A DNA stretch of 64,000 bases. It comes from Marinomonas spartinae (GTDB lineage: Bacteria > Pseudomonadota > Gammaproteobacteria > Pseudomonadales > Marinomonadaceae). The translations under genes and the position numbers were made by a program. The stretch covers positions 42,637-106,636 of the forward strand of contig NZ_FLOB01000012.1 of NCBI RefSeq assembly GCF_900089775.1, in the 5' to 3' direction. This document shows positions 45,187-54,476 of this stretch, in pieces. The notes beneath the pieces are model-generated. The model had not been told where the DNA came from. It worked only from the letters and a program-made list of their open reading frames with translations, and ran no database searches. Every line of letters starts with the position of its first letter. The stretch's first letter is position 1.

Positions 45187-46314
45187 TTACTTTTTTATAT
45201 CATCAAAGAAACGCTTCACACCATCAAACCAGCTCTTTTGTTTAGGGGAGTGATCCGTTCCCTCCCCCATACTTTCGGCTAATTCAGTTAACAACTCTTT
45301 CTGGCGAGACGTTAAATTCACTGGTGTTTCGACCGCCACCTTACAAATCAAGTCCCCCACTGGGCCACCACGAACCGGTTTCACACCTTTGTTACGTAGA
45401 CGGAACAACTTACCGCTTTGACACTCTGGTGTGACTTTTAAGCGCACACGCCCATCTAAGGTCGGCACATCAATTTCGCCACCCAGTGCTGCAGTAGTAA
45501 AGCTAATAGGCACTTCACAGTACAAGTTCGCTCCATCACGCTCAAAAATGCTGTGAGGTTTTACCGATACTTGAACAAATAAATCCCCTGCTGGGCCGCC
45601 ATTGGCTCCCGCTTCTCCTTCGCCAGACAAACGAATACGATCACCTGTATCCACGCCTGCAGGAATTTTAACATTGAGTGTCTTATACTCTTGTACACGA
45701 CCTTGACCATGACAATCATTACAAGGATCGCTAATGACTTGGCCTGCACCGTGACACTCAGGACAGGTTTGCTGAACAGAGAAGAAACCTTGAGACATGC
45801 GCACTTGCCCTGCACCACCACAGGTACCACAGGTTTTTGGCTTAGACCCTTTCTTCGCACCAGAACCATCACAGGTTTTACAGTTAACAAGCGTTGGGAT
45901 GCGGATTTTCTCTTCACAGCCCCAAACTGCTTGCTCAAGTTCTAATTCTAAGGTGTAACGCAAATCAGAACCACGGCGCGTTCGGCTTTGACCACCGCCT
46001 CCGCCGCCGCCAAAAATATCGCCAAACACATCACCAAAGATATCGCTAAAACCACCTGCACCAGCACCACCGAAACCACCAGCCTGACCGTTAACACCGT
46101 CGTGACCGAAGCGATCATAAGCTTCGCGCTTCTCGTCAGAAGATAACACTTCGTATGCTTCTGCTACTTCTTTAAATTTATCCAGCGCTTCTGGGTTATC
46201 TGGATTCTTATCAGGGTGATACTTATTCGCAAGGGAGCGATAAGCTTTTTTGATGTCTTTCTTATCCGCGCCTCTGGCTACCCCAAGAACGTCGTAATAG
46301 TCTTTTTTGCTCAT
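45187..46314 (-). CDS. dnaJ: Chaperone protein DnaJ
   Basis: Hsp40 co-chaperone stimulating DnaK ATPase. The 375 residues show the J domain ([23 protein letters not shown] in [11 protein letters not shown]), a Gly/Phe region with a long glycine run ([14 protein letters not shown]), four zinc motifs ([32 protein letters not shown]) and the C-terminal substrate-binding part. The ATG at 46314 gives the standard start; the frame opens at 46365. It follows dnaK by 219 bp with a hairpin between, so it may be partly uncoupled from dnaK transcription. Confidence 0.97.
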   Translation of the reverse strand: MSKKDYYDVLGVARGADKKDIKKAYRSLANKYHPDKNPDNPEALDKFKEVAEAYEVLSSDEKREAYDRFGHDGVNGQAGGFGGAGAGGFSDIFGDVFGDIFGGGGGGGQSRTRRGSDLRYTLELELEQAVWGCEEKIRIPTLVNCKTCDGSGAKKGSKPKTCGTCGGAGQVRMSQGFFSVQQTCPECHGAGQVISDPCNDCHGQGRVQEYKTLNVKIPAGVDTGDRIRLSGEGEAGANGGPAGDLFVQVSVKPHSIFERDGANLYCEVPISFTTAALGGEIDVPTLDGRVRLKVTPECQSGKLFRLRNKGVKPVRGGPVGDLICKVAVETPVNLTSRQKELLTELAESMGEGTDHSPKQKSWFDGVKRFFDDIKK

Positions 46315-46463
46315 CGCTGGCATTCCTGAATACAAATAGTCTGAGTAATAAAAGTCTTGATTCAAGCCTCATGAGTCGTCTCCATCAAAGCCTGAATGCA
46401 AAAAATCTGAGTGGTAAATACTTTCTATCATTTACCATTACTTTAGTAGGCTACAAATAGCAA

Positions 46464-46485
46464 AACACGGTCCTAAAACCGTGTT
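46464..46485 (-). terminator. Hairpin between dnaK and dnaJ
   Basis: AACACGGT and ACCGTGTT form a perfect 8-bp stem around a 6-nt loop, 49-70 bp beyond the dnaK stop. On the minus strand it is followed by TTGCTATTTG, a weak T-run. A partial terminator or processing stem would yield more DnaK than DnaJ, as in other dnaKJ operons. Confidence 0.6.
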
Positions 46486-46533
46486 CCGCCATATGCACCC
46501 TAGAAGTAAGGCAACAAAAACAAGCGTTACGGC

Positions 46534-48462
46534 TTATTTTTTCTCTTCTTTTACTTCTTCGAACTCAGCATCTACTGCGTCGTCCTGAGTTTTACCAGAA
46601 GCGGCTTCTTCAGCACCTGGCTGAGCACCAGCTTGAGCGCCTTCAGCTTCGGCATACATCTTCTGAGCCAAAGTACCAGATGCTTGAGTCAACGCGTTGG
46701 TTTTCTCTTCGATCTTCTCTTTGTCGTTAGAAGTCAGCGCTTCTTCCAGTTCGGTAATTGCTTTTTCAATCGCTTCTTTCTCTTCAGCAGTTGCTTTATC
46801 ACCTGCATCAGTCAACGTTTTACGAGTCGCGTGGATCATGCCATCAGCAGTGTTGCGAACTTGTACAAGCTCTTCGAACTTGCGATCTTCTTCCGCGTTT
46901 GCTTCTGCATCCTGAACCATTTTTTCCACTTCTTCATCGCTCAAACCAGAAGAGGCTTTGATGACGATAGACTGCTCTTTACCTGTCGCTTTATCTTTCG
47001 CAGAGACACTCAAGATACCGTTGGCATCAATATCGAAGCTTACTTCAATTTGAGGCACACCACGTGGTGCAGGTGGAATGTCTGCCAAGTCGAAACGACC
47101 TAGAGATTTGTTCTGAGCCGCTTGTTTACGCTCACCTTGCAACGCATGGATCGTCACTGCGTTTTGATTATCCTCAGCGGTTGAGAAGGTTTGTGATTTC
47201 TTCGTTGGAATCGTCGTGTTTTTCTCGATCAACGGTGTCATCACACCACCCATTGTCTCGATACCAAGAGACAGAGGTGTTACGTCTAGAAGCAATACGT
47301 CTTTTACGTCACCTGCCAATACCGCACCTTGGATAGAAGCACCAATGGCAACCGCTTCGTCAGGGTTCACATCTTTACGTGGCTCTTTTCCAAAAAACTC
47401 AGATACTTTCGCTTGTACCAAAGGCATACGAGTTTGACCACCTACCAAGATGACTTCGTCGATGTCAGAAGCAGAAAGGTCGGCATCTTTAAGCGCTTGA
47501 CGGCAAGGCTCAAGAGAGTTCATCACAAGCTCTTCAACCAAAGACTCTAATTTAGAGCGAGTCAATTTCACGTTCAAGTGTTTAGGACCAGAGGCATCCG
47601 CAGTGATATATGGCAAATTCACTTCTGTTTGAGAAGAAGAAGACAACTCAACTTTCGCTTTTTCACCGGCTTCTTTCAAACGTTGTAGCGCAAGTGGATC
47701 GTTGTGTAGATCGATACCAGTGTCTTTCTTAAACTCAGCTGCTAAGAACTCGATAACACGCATATCGAAGTCTTCACCACCTAGGAACGTATCACCGTTA
47801 GTAGACAATACTTCGAATTGTTTCTCACCATCTACATCCGCGATTTCGATGATAGAGATATCGAATGTACCACCACCAAGGTCATAAACCGCGATAGTAG
47901 AATCTCCTGAGCTTTTATCTAGACCGTAAGCCAATGCCGCAGCAGTTGGTTCGTTGATAATACGTTTTACTTCCAGGCCTGCAATTTTACCAGCATCTTT
48001 TGTTGCTTGACGCTGAGAGTCGTTAAAGTAAGCAGGAACGGTGATAACGGCTTCGGTTACTTTCTCACCCAAGTAGTCTTCCGCTGTTTTCTTCATTTTC
48101 TTAAGAACTTCAGCAGAGATTTGTGGTGGCGCTTTCTTATCGCCTTTTACCTCAACCCAAGCGTCGCCATTGTCGGCGCTAATGATTTTGTAAGGCACCA
48201 TAGAGATGTCTTTTTGCACAACTTTGTCTTCAAAGCGACGACCAATCAGACGCTTAACCGCAAACAAAGTGTTGGTAGGGTTAGTAACAGCTTGGCGTTT
48301 CGCAGATTGACCTACCAAGATTTCGCCGTCTTCAGTAAAGGCAACAATGGAAGGGGTGGTACGATCGCCTTCAGCATTTTCAATAACACGAGATTTTTCG
48401 CCATCAAGGACGGCAACACAAGAGTTCGTAGTACCTAAGTCAATACCTATGATTTTACCCAT
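46534..48462 (-). CDS. dnaK: Chaperone protein DnaK
   Basis: Hsp70, ATP-dependent folding and repair of proteins with DnaJ and GrpE. The 642 residues have the ATPase signatures [18 protein letters not shown] at the start, [17 protein letters not shown] near 195 and [14 protein letters not shown] near 340, the linker [18 protein letters not shown], and the C-terminal EEVKEEKK tail. GGAG lies 9 nt before the ATG at 48462; five earlier codons are rejected. The gene follows grpE by 100 bp containing a sigma-32-like promoter. Confidence 0.98.
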   Translation of the reverse strand: MGKIIGIDLGTTNSCVAVLDGEKSRVIENAEGDRTTPSIVAFTEDGEILVGQSAKRQAVTNPTNTLFAVKRLIGRRFEDKVVQKDISMVPYKIISADNGDAWVEVKGDKKAPPQISAEVLKKMKKTAEDYLGEKVTEAVITVPAYFNDSQRQATKDAGKIAGLEVKRIINEPTAAALAYGLDKSSGDSTIAVYDLGGGTFDISIIEIADVDGEKQFEVLSTNGDTFLGGEDFDMRVIEFLAAEFKKDTGIDLHNDPLALQRLKEAGEKAKVELSSSSQTEVNLPYITADASGPKHLNVKLTRSKLESLVEELVMNSLEPCRQALKDADLSASDIDEVILVGGQTRMPLVQAKVSEFFGKEPRKDVNPDEAVAIGASIQGAVLAGDVKDVLLLDVTPLSLGIETMGGVMTPLIEKNTTIPTKKSQTFSTAEDNQNAVTIHALQGERKQAAQNKSLGRFDLADIPPAPRGVPQIEVSFDIDANGILSVSAKDKATGKEQSIVIKASSGLSDEEVEKMVQDAEANAEEDRKFEELVQVRNTADGMIHATRKTLTDAGDKATAEEKEAIEKAITELEEALTSNDKEKIEEKTNALTQASGTLAQKMYAEAEGAQAGAQPGAEEAASGKTQDDAVDAEFEEVKEEKK

Positions 48463-48506
48463 GGTTTGTATCTCCAATAAATTCGTTTATGACGATGATA
48501 ATTCTG

Positions 48507-48535
48507 TATTTGGGTACACTTTTGAGCTTTTCAAG
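48507..48535 (-). promoter_or_regulatory. Sigma-32-like promoter of dnaK
   Basis: On the minus strand CTTGAAA (48529-48535) and CCCAAATA (48507-48514) are 14 bp apart. The first box is a perfect match to the heat-shock -35 and the second is a fair match to CCCCATNT. Positioned 45 bp before the dnaK start, it would allow dnaK to be induced independently of grpE. Confidence 0.6.
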
Positions 48536-48562
48536 CGGCCAGTGTCAAAAAAATGACAGTTT

Positions 48563-49141
48563 TTATGCTGCGCTTGAAACAACCACCATAGCCGGGCGCA
48601 ATAAGCGGCCATTTAGCGTGTAACCTTTCTGAACAACATCCATTACTGTGTTGGGCTCTAAGTCAGGATTTGGCACCATAGTCATGGCTTGATGCAACTC
48701 CGGATTGAAGGGTTCGCCATGTGGGTCAACTGGCTTAACTTCAAAACGCGCCAACGTTTCAAGCAAATCTTTCAATGTAAGCTCGACACCTTCGCGTACC
48801 GGATCAGACTCACCTGTTGCTGGTGCTGATGCCAAAGCGCGCTCTAGGTTATCCGCCACATTGACGATAGATTTGGCAAATTTTTCTAAGCCAAACTTGT
48901 GCGCTTTTTCTACATCTTGCTCGGCACGACGGCGAATATTCTGCGCATCGGCTTGAGCACGAAGAGCCGCTTCTTTGTACTGAGCGACCTCTTCTAACGC
49001 TTTAGCCAGTTCATCATTTTCTGGCTCGGCTTCTAGAACCTCTGCTTCAGGCTCTAAAATGTCTTCTACGGCTTCGTTTTGCGCTTCGCTTTTCAAATCT
49101 TGCTCCGCTTCTAGATTAGGATTTTTTTGCTGATCACTCAT
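48563..49141 (-). CDS. grpE: Nucleotide exchange factor GrpE
   Basis: Releases ADP from DnaK. In 192 residues the acidic N-terminal tail ([24 protein letters not shown]) and long coiled coil ([41 protein letters not shown]) lead to the C-terminal beta wing ([41 protein letters not shown]). GGAG lies 6 nt before the ATG. First gene of grpE-dnaK-dnaJ, with a sigma-32-like promoter at 49186-49212. Confidence 0.97.
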   Translation of the reverse strand: MSDQQKNPNLEAEQDLKSEAQNEAVEDILEPEAEVLEAEPENDELAKALEEVAQYKEAALRAQADAQNIRRRAEQDVEKAHKFGLEKFAKSIVNVADNLERALASAPATGESDPVREGVELTLKDLLETLARFEVKPVDPHGEPFNPELHQAMTMVPNPDLEPNTVMDVVQKGYTLNGRLLRPAMVVVSSAA

Positions 49142-49185
49142 TATTTACTCCAAATAACAGAAACAATTCTCTCTCTGTGCTGGGT

Positions 49186-49212
49186 ATATGGGGCCAGCTT
49201 CTGACCTTTCAA
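49186..49212 (-). promoter_or_regulatory. Sigma-32-like promoter of grpE
   Basis: On the minus strand TTGAAA (49207-49212) is followed after 13 bp by CCCCATAT (49186-49193), a full match to the heat-shock -10 consensus. It lies about 45 bp before the grpE ATG, as expected for RpoH-controlled chaperone genes. Confidence 0.82.
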
Positions 49213-49389
49213 CACCAAGACCGTATAAATTTAGGGGGAATTTACTGTCATTTAAGCAAAAGCCAGAATGAGGCCAAGTTGCCGAAAAACCATAGAATAG
49301 ATAAGACAAACATATGCCATTAACGCGATATAGAAAAATAGATTTTATTCAATAAGTTATAAGCAAAACATGGCCATTGGGCTACTGCC

Positions 49390-49977
49390 CTAGCGTTTAA
49401 TGCCATAAAACACAGCATCGACTATTTGCTCTGCTATTGAACGATTAAGGGGAGCATGATTGGTAAACAACCGAAAAATAGCCGGTCCGTAGATAAGATC
49501 CATCGCGATGTCGACATCGATTTGTTCATTGACTTCACCCCGCTGAACGGCTCTCTCCCAAATGACTTTGCAGGCTTTTCGTCTACCTTCTAGAAATCGG
49601 GCTCGAAATTCTTGCTGTATCTGGCGGTCATATTGGCTTTCAGCAATGAACTCTCTGAAAAGACGCCCCTGATCCGATGAATAGAAACGAATCATTGCTT
49701 GTAGCTCTTCGATAAAATCCAAACGGATAGAGTGATGATTCGGTATGGTGACCTCTTTTGCCATGAGCTCAGAAAACGCGTCAAGACATATTGCCACCTT
49801 ATTTGGCCACCATTTATAGAGCGTCGCCTTACTAACGCCAGCCTCTTTGGCGATGGCATCGGCCGTGATACTTCGCAAGGTTTCATGGCCTGTGAGAGCC
49901 AGTGCAGCAGTTAAAATGGCTTGCCTTGATTGCTCACTACGGGGACGCCCGCGATTAGGCGCGTCACTTTTATTCAT
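49390..49977 (-). CDS. TetR-family repressor
   Basis: A 195-residue regulator. The N-terminal HTH (RQAILTAALALTGHETLRSITADAIAKEAGVSKATLYKWWPNK) has the GVSKATLYKWWPNK type of recognition helix, and the C-terminus is the TetR_C_11-like helical domain (GRLFREFIAESQYDRQIQQEF, DLIYGPAIFRLF). Its ATG lies 9 nt after the stop of a remnant SDR 3' end, so it was once the second gene of an SDR-tetR operon. The 14-bp palindrome upstream of the intact SDR gene at 54477 is its probable operator. It is now separated from that promoter by the AT-rich insert. Confidence 0.9.
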   Translation of the reverse strand: MNKSDAPNRGRPRSEQSRQAILTAALALTGHETLRSITADAIAKEAGVSKATLYKWWPNKVAICLDAFSELMAKEVTIPNHHSIRLDFIEELQAMIRFYSSDQGRLFREFIAESQYDRQIQQEFRARFLEGRRKACKVIWERAVQRGEVNEQIDVDIAMDLIYGPAIFRLFTNHAPLNRSIAEQIVDAVFYGIKR

Positions 49978-49986
49978 ATATAAACT

Positions 49987-50143
49987 CTACTCAATATTTG
50001 TCGATAAACTCATTGAACGATACAACTCAAGCTCTTGCTCAACGTAGTTAAGCTTATCTCGAACTCTTTTAGCGGCATCCTCCCCCAATGGAAGCCTTAA
50101 TGGTGGAGAGGCTAAGGAGACAACCTCTCTTATAACGGCTGCG
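49987..50143 (-). pseudogene. Stranded 3' fragment of an SDR gene
   Basis: This stretch encodes the last 50 or so residues of an SDR nearly identical to the intact gene's C-terminus (AAVIREVVSLASPPLRLPLG onward to SLSTNIE), then stops at TAG (49987-49989). It has no start and no catalytic part. Against the intact copy I count seven base differences in 141, giving only one residue change (Ala for Val) before the ends diverge (NIE here, NFEQNL there). The fragment and tetR appear to be the original operon junction; the insert displaced it from the rest of the SDR gene. Confidence 0.88.
50003..50143. repeat. 141-bp direct repeat, left copy
   Basis: It matches 53622-53762 in the same orientation with seven mismatches and no gap (about 95% identity). 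It lies within the SDR fragment next to tetR. The homology stops at a run of T on the right (50144-50150), where the AT-rich insert begins. Both copies flank the three-gene insert. Confidence 0.93.
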
Positions 50144-50243
50144 TTTTTTTGCCATTAAACCAAGAAAAACATGTAAACCAGTAACATAAAGCACAATCAT
50201 AACTCTATAAAATCAAAAGGTTAGAATTTTTAGAATACATCCT

Positions 50244-51176
50244 TTAGTTAAAGTTATGGTGCTTATTTTTCATATTTAAAATCTCAATTAAAAGCTCATC
50301 CCTCGTTTTTGCTAACTGACCCATATCCCATTCATGAGTTTTTTCATCAACTCCTCTTGTAACAACATCAATTACTTTCTCCGTTAAACGAGTAGGATAT
50401 AAGTCCTGCCACCATTCATCCATCGGAGGCCCTAAATGATCCAATAAATGCTTCATTCCTCCCCCACCTCCCGATAATTGTTGGTTAACAAACGGACCAA
50501 GCAAAGCCCAACGTAGACCAGGCCCATTAGAAATAGCGGCATCAATATCTTCGACACTAGCGACTTCATGCTCAATGAGACCATAGGCTTCTTTCCACAA
50601 AGCTGCTTGTAAGCGATTTGCGATATGACCTTTCATCTCTTTTTTAACATGTATAGGCTTCTTGCCTATACTAGAATAAAAGCTCATAACATTATTAATA
50701 ATAGTCTTAGAAGTAAGCTTTCCTCCGACAACTTCTACAAGAGGTATAAGATAAGTGGGGTTAAAAGGATGCCCAACAAGAACTCGCTCAGGATTATTAC
50801 AAGCAGTCTGTATGTTTGAAGCAAGAATCCCTGATGAACTACTTACCAAAGGAACAGAGGGAGGGGTATAGGTATCTAATTTTCGAAATAGTTCATGTTT
50901 TATTTTTAAACTCTCTGGCCCACACTCTTGTATGAAATCAGCATCTCGGGAAGCCTTTTCCAAATCACAAGAAAAAACTAATTTATCTAGATTTACATTA
51001 TCACTTAAACCATTTCCCTTTAAAAATTCCCATTGATGGCTGACTGTTTTTTTCAGTTTCTTATATGACTCTTCATAAATATCTGTTACCGTAACATTTA
51101 ACCCTCTCGATAAAAAAAAAGTAACCCAAGCAGCTCCAATCACACCTGACCCAACAACTGTAATATTTTTATACAT
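50244..51176 (-). CDS. 3-hydroxyacyl-CoA dehydrogenase family enzyme, carnitine/gulonate dehydrogenase-like
   Basis: A 310-residue NAD-dependent dehydrogenase. The Rossmann loop ITVVGSGVIGAAWVTFFLSRG starts at residue 4. The dehydrogenase centre shows SSSSGILASNIQ, GHPFNPTYLIPLVEVVGG and GHIANRLQAALWKEAYGLI, and GPGLRWALLGP is typical of carnitine dehydrogenase and lambda-crystallin relatives, which act on free hydroxy acids rather than CoA esters. The ATG at 51176 restores the canonical N-terminus; the longer frame from 51251 overlaps the MFS gene. It is the last gene of the AT-rich insert. Confidence 0.85.
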   Translation of the reverse strand: MYKNITVVGSGVIGAAWVTFFLSRGLNVTVTDIYEESYKKLKKTVSHQWEFLKGNGLSDNVNLDKLVFSCDLEKASRDADFIQECGPESLKIKHELFRKLDTYTPPSVPLVSSSSGILASNIQTACNNPERVLVGHPFNPTYLIPLVEVVGGKLTSKTIINNVMSFYSSIGKKPIHVKKEMKGHIANRLQAALWKEAYGLIEHEVASVEDIDAAISNGPGLRWALLGPFVNQQLSGGGGGMKHLLDHLGPPMDEWWQDLYPTRLTEKVIDVVTRGVDEKTHEWDMGQLAKTRDELLIEILNMKNKHHNFN

Positions 51177-51219
51177 ACCTAACTCACCATAGAAATTAAA
51201 GTTAAAATATTGAAAACTG

Positions 51220-52431
51220 TCATTTATCAAAGACATATTTAAACCTAACAATTAAAACCCATCCAAGAACAGCAAGAACACAAGCAATATATAAAAACAA
51301 CAATCCAGATTCATAAGAAAAATTATCATTTAGACTAGATATAAAATAAACGATTAGGACTGTTGATAATGATTGCATAAAACCTAGCAATGATGAAACT
51401 GAAGCATTTAGACTTTTCGAAAAAATAGACATAACCTCAGCCGAACCTACAGTAAGAGTAATTCCATTACCTATAGCTAAAAGGCAAAAAGCAGAAATAA
51501 AGAAATATGCGGAGTTAACTTTTTCAGAAGAACAAAAAACTATTAAACAACCCCCACCTAAAAAAAACAAAAAAGCCCCAAAAAAAATCAACATCTTTTT
51601 ATGAACTTTATACAAAAAAACCTTGGTAACTCTAGATCCCAAAAAATAACTAACAGCAACAGGAATATAAAACAAAGATACATCAAAAGAAGTATAGCCT
51701 AGCTCATGAAAAATAAATGGAGATTGTACTATATAAAGAAAATAACCTGCATATACAACACAAAGACCTAAAGACATAATTAAAAATTTATTAGATAGAA
51801 GTAGTTTTTTAGCAGAACCAAAAACCATAAAAATAGAAAAGCCATGTGTTTTCTCATCAATAGTCTCTGGAAGAAAGAAAAAAGTAATAAGAAACAAAAA
51901 AATTGAAAAGGCACTAACAAAAGCAAAAACAAAGTGCCAGTTTGAGACATGTAAAATAAAGCCACCCAAAACAGGAGAGATTGCCGGTGACAAGACAATT
52001 GCAGGAGAAACATTAGCAATCATATGAAATGCATTTTCTTTATCCAAAACATCATAAGCAATGGCCCTCCATATAAATATCAAAACACCAGCACCAAGGC
52101 CTAAGAAAAACCGCCCTAAAATTAACACTTCTAGAGAGGTTGAAAAGCTACACAAAATAGAGCCCACGGATGTTAAAAACAATGCAGACAAAGTAATTGA
52201 TCTTCTACCATTACAATCAGAAATAGATCCGCAGAAGAACTGAGAGATACCTACACCCAAAAAGTATGACAGAAATATATATTGTAGATCTCCAGTAGAA
52301 ACACCCAAATCAACAGACATTAAATTAACACAAGGCAAGAAAATATCCGTATTCATCATCCCAAAAAAACTTATTAGAATCAAATAAATAGTAAAAACTT
52401 GATTATTATAAGTTATTGATTTAAGCATCAT
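51220..52431 (-). CDS. MFS transporter, Bcr/CflA-like
   Basis: A transporter of about 403 residues with twelve predicted helices. Near the N-terminus MNTDIFLPCVNLMSVDLGVS and FLGVGISQFFCGSISDCNGRR form the Bcr/CflA-style helix 1 and loop 2-3 motif. LGRFFLGLGAGVLIFIWRAIAYD and SPAISPVLGGFILHVSNWHFVF match motif C and the 5-6 loop. GGGTAGG lies just before the double ATG at 52431/52428, favouring that start over 52467. Members export drugs and small metabolites; here it lies between two enzymes of the insert and probably exports or imports their compound. Confidence 0.86.
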   Translation of the reverse strand: MMLKSITYNNQVFTIYLILISFFGMMNTDIFLPCVNLMSVDLGVSTGDLQYIFLSYFLGVGISQFFCGSISDCNGRRSITLSALFLTSVGSILCSFSTSLEVLILGRFFLGLGAGVLIFIWRAIAYDVLDKENAFHMIANVSPAIVLSPAISPVLGGFILHVSNWHFVFAFVSAFSIFLFLITFFFLPETIDEKTHGFSIFMVFGSAKKLLLSNKFLIMSLGLCVVYAGYFLYIVQSPFIFHELGYTSFDVSLFYIPVAVSYFLGSRVTKVFLYKVHKKMLIFFGAFLFFLGGGCLIVFCSSEKVNSAYFFISAFCLLAIGNGITLTVGSAEVMSIFSKSLNASVSSLLGFMQSLSTVLIVYFISSLNDNFSYESGLLFLYIACVLAVLGWVLIVRFKYVFDK

Positions 52432-52512
52432 CCCTACCCCAAAACTGAAATAATTTGAAAGCAGCATGGCACCAACACTATGTAAAATGTACCATGCTGA
52501 ATATATAATTTA

Positions 52513-53445
52513 TCATATATCTGAAAATTGATTTTTTTCACGCCATAGAAGAGGAAAATAATCTAAATCTTTATAGTTTGGAGTGCCATCTTCGTTTCTT
52601 GAACACAGTTGCTCAGTATGATGAGCTGCAACATTTCCATTATCAAGGTAGTGACGCCGATAATTATTCTTTTTATCTTGAATATGTAAAGAAACTGACT
52701 GACGGGGACGACCACTCGTATTTGGTAAACTGCCATGATAGGTCATACTATTATGAAAATTAATTTGTCCCTTTTTTAGATTAATAGGTACCTTTTTAAC
52801 ATTGGCTCCATTTGCAGCCGCTTCTGCATATAGACGTTTTTCAAGGTCGGAGACATCGCGATCTGCAAAGTGCAATGCCGTTGAATCATCAGGATTTGCC
52901 TCTTCTGTCCATTTATTACTTCCATCAATCATAATAATTGTGCCATGTTCTTCGAAGCAATCATGCAATGGTATAAAAGCAGTTAACATCTCATCTGATG
53001 TAAACATCTGCCAATAATGTCGGTCAATATGCCATCCTATTGTTGTACCTTCACTAACTTTAGTGGATTTATATCGTAATACATCAACAAAAAGTCTTGA
53101 CTCTTCACTACAAGCGAGTTTTGCTGCTACAGCTCCGATTATAGGCTTTGTCAAAATTTTTCTAAATACCTCTGACTCACGTGTTATATAACAATTTTGC
53201 CTTAGATTATCTTTATCCCCTGGCCTCCAGTATGTAGCACCTTTAGGTACAATTGGAATTTCATGGTCTTTTTTACCTTTATAAAACTCATCGGAAGCCT
53301 CTAATAACTGATCAATCTCATCATCAGAAAGTAGTTTTTTAGATGTATAAAACCCATGTTCTTTGTAAAATAAAACATCTTCCTCATTAGGAAGCAAGTC
53401 AATTTCTTCTTCGGTTAATAAGAACAAATCATTTAACTTTTTCAT
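52513..53445 (-). CDS. Phytanoyl-CoA dioxygenase (PhyH) family, Fe(II)/2-oxoglutarate oxygenase
   Basis: A 310-residue predicted hydroxylase. The iron-binding HxD is in GWHIDRHYW (about residue 140), and the distal His with the 2-oxoglutarate Arg lies in INFHNSMTYHGSLPNTSGRPRQ (about 230-255). HEHG-type loop ECFEEHGTIIMIDGSNKW is PhyH-like. It lacks the substrate motif I associate with ectoine hydroxylase, so the substrate is open. A run of charged residues opens the protein (LTEEEIDLLPNEEDVLFYKEHGFY). It is the first gene of the three-gene insert and has a weak, AT-rich upstream region. Confidence 0.82.
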   Translation of the reverse strand: MKKLNDLFLLTEEEIDLLPNEEDVLFYKEHGFYTSKKLLSDDEIDQLLEASDEFYKGKKDHEIPIVPKGATYWRPGDKDNLRQNCYITRESEVFRKILTKPIIGAVAAKLACSEESRLFVDVLRYKSTKVSEGTTIGWHIDRHYWQMFTSDEMLTAFIPLHDCFEEHGTIIMIDGSNKWTEEANPDDSTALHFADRDVSDLEKRLYAEAAANGANVKKVPINLKKGQINFHNSMTYHGSLPNTSGRPRQSVSLHIQDKKNNYRRHYLDNGNVAAHHTEQLCSRNEDGTPNYKDLDYFPLLWREKNQFSDI

Positions 53446-53596
53446 ATATCACCTCTTAATTGAACTCTACTTTATATTAAAAAGATACGACCAAAAATTT
53501 AAAACCAGATAAAAACAATTTATGAAACACAGAGTTTATTACTTTCTATATCATTTAAGTAATTCAGAAGAAAAAAGAAGCATAAAAAAACAAAAT

Positions 53597-54439
53597 CTAT
53601 AAATTCTGCTCAAAGTTCGTGGATAAACTCATTGAACGATATAACTCAAGCTCTTGCTCAACGTAGTTAAGCTTATCTCGAACTCTTTTTACGGCATCCT
53701 CACCCAGTGGAAGCCTTAATGGTGGAGAAGCTAAGGAGACAACTTCTCTTATAACGGCTGCGGCTTTTTTAGGGTCTCCTAATTGAGAACCATGGGCTTC
53801 TTTGGCTCTGTTTCGATTAATAACACGGTCGTATTCAGTAAATTGCTTTGCCGCGATTTGAATAGACTTTCCACTCAAAAACTCCGTTCTAAACATGCCT
53901 GGCTCGATAAGCGTTACCTTAATACCACAGTGCTTAACTTCTTTTTCGAGGGCTTCCGATATACCTTCAATCGCAAACTTTGACGCACCATAAACCCCAT
54001 TTCCAGCAGAGGCAGCAAAGCCCCCAAGAGAGGAAATATTGATAATGTGCCCGCTACTTTGCTGTCGCAGGATAGGTAAAGCCGCTCTGATAACATTGAG
54101 TGGGCCTTCAACATTGGTGGCAAAGATATCGCGAACTTGCTCAGCGGAAGTTTCTTCCACCGCGCCGAGGAGACCATAGCCAGCATTATTGATCACCACA
54201 TCAATGCGACCAAAGTGATTCATAGCGGTTTCAACTGCCTTTTGCGCTTGAGCTTGTTGCGTGACATCAAGCTGAACAACTATCAATTGATCATTCTTAG
54301 GCAGGTCATTGGCCTTGGTTATATTACGAACACCAGCAACGACCGAGTCACCGGCTTCCAGAGCCGCCACGACTATCTCTTTGCCCAGCCCTCGAGAAGC
54401 GCCAGTAATAAACCAAACTTTTTTGTCAGTGTTAATCAT
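53597..54439 (-). CDS. Short-chain dehydrogenase/reductase
   Basis: A 280-residue classical SDR. The nucleotide loop is WFITGASRGLGKEIV (TGxxxGxG), followed by VINNAGYGLLGAVEE, the catalytic Ser in INISSLGGFAASAGNGVYGASK with Tyr and Lys, and the EPGMFRTEFL loop. GAGG precedes the ATG at 54439. The C-terminal 47 codons are duplicated next to tetR (49987-50143), with a different last stretch here. The 3' end of this gene was probably brought in with the insert. Two palindromic sites upstream suggest TetR repression. Substrate unknown. Confidence 0.92.
   Translation of the reverse strand: MINTDKKVWFITGASRGLGKEIVVAALEAGDSVVAGVRNITKANDLPKNDQLIVVQLDVTQQAQAQKAVETAMNHFGRIDVVINNAGYGLLGAVEETSAEQVRDIFATNVEGPLNVIRAALPILRQQSSGHIINISSLGGFAASAGNGVYGASKFAIEGISEALEKEVKHCGIKVTLIEPGMFRTEFLSGKSIQIAAKQFTEYDRVINRNRAKEAHGSQLGDPKKAAAVIREVVSLASPPLRLPLGEDAVKRVRDKLNYVEQELELYRSMSLSTNFEQNL
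53622..53762. repeat. 141-bp direct repeat, right copy
   Basis: It is the in-gene partner of 50003-50143 and lies within the intact SDR coding region near its 3' end. Five of the seven mismatched positions are synonymous; the other two fall in one codon. The repeat continues into the SDR gene on the right, and into the insert side on the left. Confidence 0.93.
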
Positions 54440-54476
54440 TAGCAAGACCTCATATTGTGCTACGTACAATTAAGAT

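Larger units (their letters stand above)
50144..53621. mobile_element. AT-rich three-gene insert between SDR 3'-end repeats
   Basis: A 3.5-kb block that is clearly richer in A+T than both flanks and carries three minus-strand genes: PhyH dioxygenase, MFS exporter and carnitine-dehydrogenase-like enzyme. It is bounded by 141-bp direct repeats derived from the SDR 3' end, and it separates tetR from the SDR gene. Replacement of a target gene's 3' end, with the original end stranded on the far side, is a hallmark of site-specific integration or of homologous allele exchange. No integrase, transposase or tRNA is inside, so the class of element is unknown. Confidence 0.7.

Noticed and set aside
52513..53445. 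Ectoine hydroxylase (EctD)
   Set aside because: Same PhyH superfamily and similar length, but the characteristic EctD substrate motif is not seen and no ectoine genes are nearby.
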